A DNA stretch of 64,000 bases from Cruorifilaria tuberocauda (Eukaryota; Nematoda; Chromadorea; Rhabditida; Onchocercidae). The translations under genes and the position numbers were made by a program. The notes beneath the pieces were generated by a model. The model was not told the DNA's origin, ran no database searches, and was given only the letters and a program-made list of their open reading frames with translations. The stretch covers positions 1 through 64,000 of the forward strand of contig JABVXU010000320.1 of NCBI GenBank assembly GCA_013365365.1, read 5' to 3'. Positions 15,361 to 28,700 of the stretch are shown piece by piece. Numbering within the stretch: the stretch's first letter is position 1; each line of letters starts with the position of its first letter.

Positions 15361-18145
15361 TTTTATTTTTTCCTCTCAACTATATATATATATATTTTCC
15401 AGTAATAAAAATTTTCAATCGTCCACCGTTTATCGTTTCAACGATATCGTTTGATTGCGATATTTGAATATGACGAATTTGTTTTACTGATGATTTATGA
15501 TGATAGCAGGCGGAGTCGAACAAATAATTTTTCAACACCAATCAAACAAACTTCATCATTCTTCTTCTTACTACCGTATACTTTTTCATCTTTACTATAT
15601 ATGCTATTTCCTTTTTAGTAACACTGTATTAAAAATACATAAGCATTGATTTAAAATGTAAGCATAGAATTAAATTAGAATTTAATAATATTGAAATTCA
15701 AAATAATATCTATTTTTTATATTATTATTATTTATTATTTATTATTATCATTATTTGTTATTATTATCATTATTTATTACTATTACTCCTATGATTACTA
15801 TTATTATTAATTTTATTATTTACTACTATCATTGTTTACTATTGTTATTGTTTATTACTATCATTATCATTACTAATTATTATTGTTATTAATTACCAAT
15901 TATTATTATTATTAATTATTATCGATTATTATTATCATTATTTTCAACCATCCAGTTTCGTTATTACTATAGTCATTTTTCAACAGGCTATTCTAATCAT
16001 AATCATCTTATATTACTAACAAACGTATCAAGGACTTTTGATAATATTCCATCAGTATTACAACACCCATTTTAAAAATTTTTACCACACATCATAATGA
16101 TGGTACATGAAGAGAAGAAAAAAAGAACCCTCTAAGTTTTTATTTTTATTTTTTAGTTACATTACATATTTTTTAATATTTTAATTAAATGATCTATTCA
16201 TTTCAATTTTTCATATTCAATATGGCAATGTAGAAAATTAATTAATATTAGGATAAACTTCTCCTCAATGTTCATAGTACAGTATATATGACGTGAAATT
16301 TCGTTGTTAGGAAGCTTTTCAAATTAATATGTTATACACTAGCATGCTATCAGTCCACGTCTTATAACGCTGTTCACAGACGTGACGAACGTTTAAATGA
16401 GAAATCCGATTATAGACAAAAAAGAGACAAGGTGACGGTATCAAAGAATACTTAAATATCAGATTACAGTTATTTTCAAAGAAACTGTCTTTCGTCTAAT
16501 TTTTCTTTTATTCGCATTTCATTTTAGTATAATGATGGCGTAAATAGACTTCAGATATTAGCTAACATTTAATTTTTTGGTAGATTTATATCAATATGCC
16601 AGTTTTGCACATGCTTGTAACTCGTCTAGGGTTAAATATATTTCGATGAAACCCTAATGCATTCATTGATTTTACGCCATTATGAACATCACGATGTTAC
16701 GCCCCATTCAGAAAATATGTCATATAGAATGGTAAAATCTGGATGTAATATAGACGAGATAGATCTACAGAACAAACCAAAATGTAATCACTCACTATCA
16801 TCGATGATGGTCTAACCACTTTTAGGCTAACTGTTAGCTAGCAAAATATTACAAAAATTCCCATAGCATTACATCTGCCTAATATTGCAATTGTCATAAG
16901 TTTTTCCTTGCTGTTCTGATTAGAAAAAGAATGAAAAAGTTAATCCAGTGATATGTGAATTCGTAATTAATTAATTAATCTTTATTTCCTACATTGCTTT
17001 CTTACATCATAAAAATTTCCGATGTCATTACTGCCGTTTTAAATCACTTTGAGTCCACACTAAAAAAAATTTCACCTCCTCGGAAGCTTCATATCTTCTG
17101 GCAACTTGAAAATAATTGAACGCAGTTGACTATTCCGTGAAAAAAAACGCACAGAAAACTGGAACAAGTGAAATACAGAATGACAGCGTGATGACCACAG
17201 AAATGACAAGACGTTCAAAGCAATGAAATTAAATTATTGATAACTGCAAAGCAATAAATTTAAAACGTTCAGAACGCTTTCCCAGTCAGTAAAAATATTC
17301 TACATAAAATTGTTTCCTCTCCTTATGTATCACCAAAACTGTAAAAAAGTCATCCCACAATGAAAGCGTCATAAAAGCAATTACAAGGTTATCTCGTACA
17401 GTTCCTGATACTTTTTTCTGATAATTGCCTTATCGAATACTTTTATCCTTCATTGCATGTTAAAAAAGAAGGCTACCTGATCAACTGGGACGCACACTAC
17501 ATATAACAAAATAGAAAGATGAAAACTAACACAAAAGCAAATAATATCATTTTTCACTGAGCCACACATAGTAGGACATTATTTGCAACTAGATTTTCAA
17601 AACTGTGCATTGCCCACGAATGCTGAAACAAAATTTGAACCTTGTCATCTTTTAAATTAAGTCTAAAATTGAAATAAAACACCGAATTACCTCAGCATAC
17701 AACCTTCCTCATAAATTCAAAACAGTAGCTTCCAGCAATCAGTAAATTGAAACGAAAAACATGAAAACTTCAGAAATTTGAAGTATTAAACAACAGGAAT
17801 GGATTTAAGGTGAGCACAACAAATCAGAAAGGATGAAAGAAAATTATAAATAAGAAACACTGATATTAACGAATAGTAACTGCTCGTAAGCAACCACTGG
17901 TGATCAGATCAGCATAATCAGAAATTCTAAATTTGACTACTGAATAGGAATACTCAAATATGAAGAAATGACATGTGTTACGAACTGGGACCATTATTAT
18001 GCTTATTAGTATAGTATTATACAGTAATGAACAACTTGATACATAAAAATACAGAAAACGAAGTAGAAAGAAAATATTACTAATGATAACAGCTCAGGAT
18101 AACACCGTAATAGTTGTATCAGCTAACTTCATAACAAATAACAAG
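15361..18145. other. fezf upstream region, no gene recognised
   Basis: This 2.8 kb lies between fezf and the 3' end of arf-6, both on the minus strand. It should contain the fezf promoter and the arf-6 3' UTR. Bases 15717-15950 are an ATT/ATC-rich low-complexity tract. From about 16260 to 18145 the base composition is visibly less AT-biased than in other intergenic DNA, yet no reading frame longer than about 60 codons is open and I see no recognisable exon. A short inverted repeat (TAGGGTT ... AACCCTA, about 16627-16656) is present. Confidence 0.6.
15717..15950. repeat. Interrupted (ATT)n / (ATC)n low-complexity tract
   Basis: More than 200 bases made almost wholly of TTA, ATT, ATC and TGTTATT triplets, imperfect throughout. 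Similar to the intronic TTA array at 6249 but more degraded. Confidence 0.85.
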
Positions 18146-19663
<1,518 letters not shown>

Positions 19664-21183
19664 AATTCAAGCCAAAAGTAATTGAGGAGAGAGAGTGTTC
19701 CGCCAAATGTCACAACACGGTGAATGTCACCACTTTACTGATGACTTCAGTTCTTAACAACGTTACACAAAGGAATTCAAAAACCATTCTCTGGTAACAA
19801 TGACATGGAAACGTCCTGCGTATAGAAGAAGCACAAATAATGAATCAATACTGCTCAAGAAATCAATTGTCCCGATACGATGGCTGTTGCAACAAGAACG
19901 ATGAATACACGGTTTTATAACCTAAAAATTACGTAATCTTTGTCAGGAATAAACGAATTACACGGAGACTAAAGATTGTAATTAACACATTATGTCTGAC
20001 GGAAGAAATATTTCAAGCAATACACTTCAGAGAGATATAAAAATGGGAATGACTGGGCAATGTTGAAATATGACAGCACAATGTTCTTGAAGTCAGAAGC
20101 AGCCCGTATAGGCATTAGCATATGAATGAACCTGACGAGATTTTCCAACCAAAAATAAAGGTCGGCAAATTCAAACAAACGCTTTGATTATCCGAACTAT
20201 TAAATGGTTAAAATCAATTGCTGAATACTTGCACATAACCAGATTTGGATACCTAGAATCCCGTGCTTGCAAGAAAACGAAAATCTTAACGGCATAAACC
20301 GCCATTTGCTTCAAGGTTTGATTTGTGCAAATAAATAATCCCCCTCTTTATTTTTTTCTTCTTTCCTTGACAATTCGTGTTTTTATTTTTGCTCCGAAGT
20401 ATAAACTAAATTAAATTTCAGGCCAAAAAAAATTTAAGAGCTTTTAATAGCACGAATAATGGACAGAAATTGAAACAGTTATAATGTGCATCGTGAATTA
20501 GGAATGTAAATCTAAAAACTGAAATGTAATCCTTCTGAAATCAAGAAATTTTGTATGCTTCTTAATCTTTTAATATGATATGCCAATGTAAGATATTAAT
20601 TATTGAATCAAACTTGTTATTAATTCCATCAGTAGATTGATACTGACGTCAGGAGAGTATTTCCCAGTATGCTTTTGTTCTATCAATATAGAAATGATAA
20701 GAAATCTAAACTTCTTGGCACCAAATCTAATTCGCACCCTTTCAATTTAAAACAAACCTCGCCATACAATAATCACCCACCACCGTTTAAGGTTACAAAG
20801 GTCATAGACAGTTTGCGGGCCACGTTTCGTAACCAGGTATACCGCTGTGCAATTTCAAATACCAAAGCAATTTAAAAAACCATTTTGCTCCTACCGCCTT
20901 TCTGGAACCATGTTTCCCAAAACTGCGTATCTAGCTCTATTAAGATGACCTTAAATCCTGATATCTTAGCCAATTTGAATAATGCCGTAAGTTGCAAAAA
21001 AGGTCAATCCAACCAAGCACAATACCTAAATATAGAAATTCTTGCACAGCTATGATCCATTGAAAGTTAATTTCCTCTGAAAACCATATCTTCCGCATTC
21101 ATATCCGTTCATTTATTCAGAACTTCAAGCTGCAATTCTCAGCAGACAAATTAAAAAAAACATTCTTCCTCCAAAAAATAAAA

Positions 21184-21325
21184 TTCCTCCAACTTATGCA
21201 ACATAGCCACCATTTAATTTTATTTTTTCGCATTTAATAAAGCTTAAAACTGTATCTTCCTCCAATTTATGCAACATAGCCACCATTTAATTTTATTTTT
21301 TCGCATTTAATAAAGCTTAAAACTG
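21184..21325. repeat. Near-identical 73-base tandem duplication
   Basis: TTCCTCCAAcTTATGCAACA at 21184 recurs at 21257 as TTCCTCCAAtTTATGCAACA, and both copies continue identically through AATAAAGCTTAAAACTG. Only one substitution is visible over about 69 bases, so the duplication is recent. Each copy carries an AATAAA hexamer on the plus strand. Confidence 0.9.
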
Positions 21326-22363
21326 ATTTTTTCCCATCAACAGGAAATGTCCTCATCAATTAAACTACTAAACCATCGCATCCACGAAAAGCAAAAAGTG
21401 GTAAACATTTAGTAAGAGTCTATAGCCCATCCATAGATATATTCTGTGTTAAGAAATTGTTTTCCAAAAGGAGATTATCGTCAATATCAGTTGGTTTGGA
21501 GAAAGGAAAACGAAGTTAAATACAATCGAAATGGGATGACGCGTCGCAAGGTTATCAATGCACTGGAAATGATACTTCAAACCGATGAATGAGATTGTGT
21601 AACACTGCTGAAAAATACACGTATGTTTATCCTACGACATATATTAGTATCGAAATGCAATATTTCATTGATATTCCCCGATCTTCGTAACTTTTAATTC
21701 CGAGTAATTCCTATTATAATACAATAATGATCCTAGATTTCACGAAGGAATATTGAAACAATTATAAAATAACAAAATGCACAACCTAAAACATATGAAC
21801 ATGCAAAAAAACTTGATTATATCTCCAATCGATGATAGTATCAAGTGTATGAAAACATAGTTTTGCGATGATTTACGATATTCAAAATAACAGAAATTTT
21901 AAGGCAGTAAGAAGTTTATCTTATTTGCAAGAATTCTGGATTCCTAAACAAAAAATAAATTATCATGTATCTTTTGACTTCCTCTGCTCTTCCAATCATT
22001 TCTAAGCAAAAGGGAAAAAATGTCTGCGATGCATCTTCCAATAGATGAATTGCCGTTTTTGCAAAATACTATAATAAATAATTCATCCCATTTTGGGATA
22101 GTCTAAAACTAACAATTGTTGCATCACAACGAAACAAAAATCATCCTCCTAGAAGGGATGACATACTATTGCAAACGATAAAGAATTGTTTTAAACAAAA
22201 TCTTAGTTAATCAGTAAGCAGAATAACTTATGGATCGAGAAATAAGCTTTCAAATGTTGAGACATTACACGCACAAGACGATATAATGCTCAAATGCAAC
22301 TGCGAGCGTCACGCGCATCGCTTCGGATCGCAAGCAGGAAGCATGAAACAATAACAACTCGGT

Positions 22364-22379
22364 TCAGAGACGACTCATG
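22364..22379 (-). other. Possible alternative terminal exon of Myosin XVIII
   Basis: On the minus strand a strong acceptor (cctttttcag) is followed by C-ATG-AGT-CGT-CTC-TGA. The last main myosin exon contains a good donor (GG|GTATGT at 22735-22734). Joining the two keeps phase and replaces the ending GYVQ with GMSRL, giving 1647 instead of 1646 residues. An AATAAA at 22446-22441 (minus strand) lies before this exon and fits the unspliced ending instead. Both forms may exist. Confidence 0.35.
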
Positions 22380-22722
22380 CTGAAAAAGGACCGAAGATCA
22401 ATTAACTCGGCGGTGAAAGGTGTTTTTGCTGAGACATGTATTTATTTGCACTTCAAAATGTCATTCAACATTTGGTCATTCATCGTTATCATTCATTTTG
22501 CATCTTAAATGTTACCATCTGCTCATTCTATAACTTTCTATCAATTACTTCCAATGCGTGCATAATACATCATTGCGTCCTTATGCTTCAAAATATGAAA
22601 CAAAAATATGACGACAGGCGTCAGTTGGTAAGTTAATTAAATTCATAACACGACTGAATCATTCAGAGATGTACATAATCCAAAGTGAATGACTTTGATC
22701 ATACTAACAAAAAATGCAGCAA

Positions 22723-25700
22723 TTACTGAACATACCCTGTAAGCGATCCATTCTGGATCGAGAACAAGTCTTCATCATCTGAACCATCTTCTCTGTCGCT
22801 TATATCTTTACTCAATGCTTTCCGCAAATCATCAATGCGCTTTTCAGCGCATTGTAAATCTTTAATCAAGGTCTGTTTTTCCAGTTCCATTTTTTCGTGC
22901 TCGATAGCCTTACAAATTTATTTTCAAATTTTTTTCCCAATTATCAATAACCAGAAAAACACTGGATATAAAAATAATTAGACTGAATCAAGTCATGTCT
23001 TTTAAATGAATAAATTGAAGACAGATTTATTGATTTCATGAGAAATGTTTCCAGTTAAATTAATTAAACAAAGAGTGTAGATTACTTAATGCACTGAATT
23101 TTGTCTTGTACTCATGTATTATAACAAATTCGTTATTTATACATTAGAAGTTAATATCAACTTACAACTTGTTTGCATTTATGAACAAGATCCATTTCTC
23201 TCTTGCGTAAATCTTCTAATTGTTCCTGCAGTGTACTCATGTCCTTGCATGTTTTGCGGTTTGCATTAAGATCTTTTTCACGCAAACTATTCAGTTCTTG
23301 GATCTGGTCTTTCAGTGATTCCACTTCGTCATTTGCTTTTATCATCAAAGCCTGTAAAATTGCTCTATAAAAAGAATTCTTTGAATGTTTAAGTACATCC
23401 AAATAAAACAAATAATGTTTTCGCGCGCTCTGCAAAAAATTGGGTATTATGAAGCGAAATGAATATTCAAACTTTTCTATACAAGTACTGCGCATCGCTT
23501 TACCTCAAGTCTAAGTTTTTGTGAGATTTCCAATTCTAGCTTCGCTTCCAGATCACGTATTCTCTGCTCAGCTAATAACAATTTATGCTTCTCAACCGAA
23601 TGTTGCTGATGATATTCCAAGGCTGATGAAACATCATTTAATTGTTCACGCAATTTCTCCTTATCCTTTTCCATATCAGCCATCTGAAATCCATTTTCAC
23701 AAAGAAAATTTCTCGAAAATGAATTTTTTTTGTAGACAGTCCAGGGAAATTAACTAACGCAAAACACTTGATTAATGAATCAACAAGAAGCATTTGTTCC
23801 CAGCCAAACTGGTCTTAACAAATAAATCATTAACTACTTATTAAATGAATGCGAAAACCTGCTCAAACTGATCAGCAATTTTGATTGAATCAACTGCACT
23901 TTGCTGCACCGCCGCTTTATATTTCTTCAGCAAATTTCGCACCTGCTCATCTTGTTCTTCAACTAGTGCTAAGGCACTGCTTTTCTCTTTGAAAAGTACC
24001 AATGCCCGATCTTCCGCAGAATTTTTTGCTGTCAAAGCAGCCTCCAACTACAATATGGAAGTAAATTTACATTAGCAATTCCCGATAAGCTAACATTGCT
24101 GAGAACAGTAATACTTCAGAATCAGGGAGAAACTTCACAGCATAATTTGCAAAAAGTTTCTGAATAATAAAGTTTGTGAAATGTAAGGAATAAAAAAGAA
24201 ATGGATTCGCCAAAATGAGCAGTTCAATAAGAAAAAGAAAGTAGAAAGAAGAGATAGAATTTTACTTACCTGAGCTCTAACTTCAGCAAGTTCACTTTCC
24301 AAGGAGTGACGTCCTCGAAGTGCACTTAATTTTGCAGCTTCAGCGTCCATCAGTTGCTCTTGTAACTGACAAATCATCGATTGATTCAAAGAATTTTCTC
24401 GTTCACGAGCCAAAACTCGTTGCGTATCCCGCAAGAGAGCTAAAGCTTTCCTCAAATCGCGCTTATAGTGACCTGATGAAGCTTCGAAGCTGAAAGTGAA
24501 AGATGAAATAGATACCACCAAGTTAAAAAAACCATTGAGAGATATTAAGAACATATACAACATATACAGAATTAATTTAAATTACAATTAACCTAACACT
24601 ATAGTTATCCATGTCACGTGTACGTCCCTCCAACATACGATTCTGCCTTACTAGAGATAAATTGGTGTCTTGTAAATCTGCAACTTGCTCCTCAAAAGCT
24701 CGAGTCTGAAAGAAGAAGAAGGAGAATTACTACTCCGCTTTAAACAATCACCATCAGAATTATGGCATCAAAATCTTACTCGTCTCTGATATTGTGATCT
24801 CAATTCGTCAATTTCATTATCCTTAGCTTCCAAATCTCGTAAACGTTCTGTTCGACTTCGCTCCGCAGCCATTTCCAGCCTAGTTATTGTTTGTTCTAGC
24901 TGTTTCATTCGATCCGTCAATTCACAAAGTTCTTCTTCCTTCAAAGCAGAAAAAGTAACAGCAGTGATTTAGGTGAAAGCTAAACTTGAAAAATTCCACA
25001 ATTTCTGGATATTTTACCTGTTCAGCACACTTCATCTGAAGAGAATGTTTCGCTTTTTGTAACGAACTAAATTCAGTTTCCGTAGAGCCTTCCTTAACTT
25101 CGCTCAATTCTTCCAATTCTTTTCGTAATTTTGCGACATTCTGACGCAACTCGCCATTTTCTGCCTTCAGATTCTGGAAATACCAATGCCTTCAAATCTA
25201 GTTATAAACACGTCCAATGATAGGCTTTTTGGATTAAAAAACACGACTGAAGCAGCGGAAGTGAGAAGTGTAAGGTGAAAACTGAAAACTCAAAGAGTGT
25301 CAAAAATAAGTGTCTTACGAAGTTTCTGAGCGGTGACCCCTTATGAATTTCTTTAAACGGATCACACGACAAGAATTTTATACCTGCAATTCTGTAAACC
25401 GTCTTTCACTGTTGCTGACAGCTTCTTCCCGCTCACGTTCGGCTTTAATTCGCTCCTTTCTCTCCTTCTCGCTACTGTCCTTTACAGTTTTCAAATCCAC
25501 GTCAAAGCTTTAAAAAGCGAAAGAAATCTCGCGTAATGACCAATAAAATATTCCCCACACAAAACATAAAGCTTATATTCGGAATGCTTAAAACGATATA
25601 CCATGCACATACTTTTTGTATTTCCTCTCTAATGCATCGTTTTTTGCCCTTAAATCTCTCAGCTCATTTTCAACATCCTTCAATTGCTGCACTGCTTTCT

Positions 25701-28700
25701 GAGCTCTTAAACGCTGCACTGAATCACTTTCTTTCAAAGCCGCAACTTCCTTTTGCAATTCTACAGTCTGCAAAAAAATAGCCTTTTCAACCGTTTAGAA
25801 TTGTAATATTCAAGGGGAAAAAAAAACCATGCAACACACAGTTCAAATAATTAACCTTAGTGTCTATATGTACACTTTGATCGAGACGTTGAGATGAACA
25901 TGACGAAGACAAACGTGAATCTTCTTTTGAATCTGGAATTTTGAACTTTGAGATATAAATTTCCAGAAATAAATCTGTTTTAATTTTACTGCAAGTGATA
26001 CATATGAAGCATACCATGAAAACGCTGTTGTAGCACCCGTATTTGCTTCTCAGTCTGAAGACGGTGCTGCACTTCTCGTTCTAGAGCATCATTCATGGAT
26101 TGTGCATTAGCACGTTCAACAACTAACATTTGTTCCAACTCTATAACACGCGCCTCCAAGCGGTTTTTTGCTATACATAACTCTTGGATTTTATTCTCTT
26201 TTTCATCCATTTTCTGTTCCCATTCACGATTTTCACGATCACTTCTATAAAAAATCGAATTCTTTTACGACATTCATTACCAAAATACAAAAATTGTTAT
26301 TCCTTGACAAACAATGATTAATTTAATTAGAATTTAATAAGAAAGCGAAAGACCTTGTTGCTGCTAGAAGCGGCGACACGCGAATGTAAAGACGCCACCA
26401 AGGCCACTCACGCACTTTTGAGTAAGCACGACCATTTCGTTGTATGCAACGTATTGCAATTTCTTGTATACGTCGCTTGGCCAACCACTTCATAGCCAGA
26501 TGTTTACGACAGATTTGTTGGAAATGTTCAATAAGACCACTCAAACAAAGTTCACGACGCTCTTCCAGCTCATCCAATAAATCGCTACGTAGAAGGACCT
26601 GATATATTCAGTGTTTATATAATTATTAATATTGCTTGCTGGCGTTATTATAAATTAATGTCTTCATTGAAAGCAACAAAACAGTCAGTCTTTCCAAACT
26701 GCTTATGTTAATGAGGAAATACAGCTAAAATTTTTAATTACCTGGCTTAAACCCAATCGATATCTATGCGAAAATGCACCCAATTCCTCCAATATTTTAC
26801 CAGATATAGTTCGGTCGTCCATATATTCGCTCAAATTATTCCGTTCCTTCAGCAAACATTGGAAACGACATCGAAAATACTTGTAAGGGATTTGCTCCGG
26901 AAAACCTGGAAACAAAAAAACTGACTCAAAGTCATTGCCTATCCATATTTCAATGTTCCACAGCGCTTGACAAATTCCAAAATTTACAAAAAAATGGGAT
27001 ATGAAGTATTTGACAAAAACAGAAGCCCGTAAATGAAGGAAAAATCACTCAAGATCAATGAAATATTTAAACACCGTCTGGATAAATATAGTATCATATA
27101 CCCTGACTTGCAGCACGAGTTGCATTCACCAAAGATAGATAACGCAGCTGATTTCGAACATATTGTATATTCAAGAGTTCATCAGCTCTCACATCAACTG
27201 CAGATAACGGTCGTAAACAGTGAATAAAATGAAGACCAGCAATTCTTTTGATACATGATATGATGCAATCCTGTAATCCAGTCGCATATTTTCAGAGAGC
27301 TGCGCGTATCAGATAAGCTATTTTTCGATTATTGAACTTTGCAATGTGTTACTCAAAAATCAGAACCGATGAGTAATGATTATTGTCAGAGAGACGCAGA
27401 ATATAACTACAAGTTCTTTCTATCCAAAAAAACTAGATCTAAACTAAAATCAGAAAAATGTTAGAAAAGATAGTGAAAAATTACCAGCTGGAAACAAAAA
27501 TCAGCAAAAAATCCGGAAATCACACGCATGCCAGCAGCATCAAGCTTTATTGTCTGTGTTGCTTTTCGCATTTTCAACGTTGAATTGTCAGCCACAGGAC
27601 AAGTAACGGTTGAAAACATATTCGCAATTGTTAAACTGAATTAAAATGATGATTGTATATATAAACTGATATAAAGCCGAATGGAGAGTTCGCTAGATCT
27701 CTCTATTTCCAGATATAATTCTGGATTACTGAAATTCCCTGGAATAAATAAAAAATAAAGTTTAAACTACGATTTAAACCATTCAAAACAAAACACTGTT
27801 CCGGGAAGGAGAGTTCTGATAGGAAATGCCATGACTACTGAGAGCTTCATTACTTTATGAATGTGATAAAGAGAAAATATTTATTATATCACTCTGTTCA
27901 CTGCCCCATAAATACTCAAAAGAATACTTACTTGTTCGAGGTACACAACAAAGGAGTAAGAGAGGAATCAATGTAATCAGACTGAGCAGCTTTTATCCAG
28001 CCTTGAACATTATATGTAACAGAACTGCTACCAAGTCCATGTCGTAACACAAATGTTAGCGGATTCGTGTCTCGTCGAATCAAATCTAAAAAAGAAACAA
28101 AAATTATTATCGCTTTTTAGTGTTCAAGAAATTAAACTTACGTGAATCGGCAAGGTGAATGAAGATTCTCTCCAAGAAAGAATCGTCTGTCGCTGCAGGA
28201 AACAGTGCTTCCTCATCCAAAATACACATCAAACCACGTTTCTCCGTACTTCGTAATTCAATATCAACACAATTAGACTAAAATAAGGCAATGTTATTAG
28301 ATCAGAGAAAGATTTGGCATATCTCAAGTTTGCTTATCTAGATTAAAATGATTTCAAATAAAACGACCCACGATAAATATCGTCAGGACGTCTCAAACAG
28401 CAGCAGCAAAGTAATAACTATCTCTTCAAAAAAATCGGCTGATTTGTCTAAATTGCTATAGCAAAAGCAAAAAACATGTGCAATTTATTTATTACTTGTA
28501 AAATTTTTTGAAAATTAACTTCATAAATTAGTGCATAACAGTTTTCGGAATTAGCGACATATAAATTACCAGTTGTTGTCTTTGATCAATTAACCGACAA
28601 ATTTCGTGCGGAGAACTTTGAGTTTGCTCAACATCGGCTTCCACCTGCTCCCTTTTGTACATTTCCAAAGGCTCATAAAAGCAAACATTGTGATAGAGTT

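Larger units (their letters stand above)
19664..22722. other. Intergenic between arf-6 and Myosin XVIII
   Basis: About 3 kb without a recognised main exon. It should hold the arf-6 promoter and the Myosin XVIII 3' UTR. It contains a 73-base tandem duplication (21184-21325) and a GC-richer patch near 22290-22400. The patch includes a possible alternative last exon of the myosin (22364-22379, minus strand). The 20669-20875 open frame has no supporting features. Confidence 0.55.

Noticed and set aside
20669..20875. 68-residue plus-strand open frame upstream of arf-6
   Set aside because: No known motif, no splice-linked neighbour, and it lies in the likely arf-6 promoter region.
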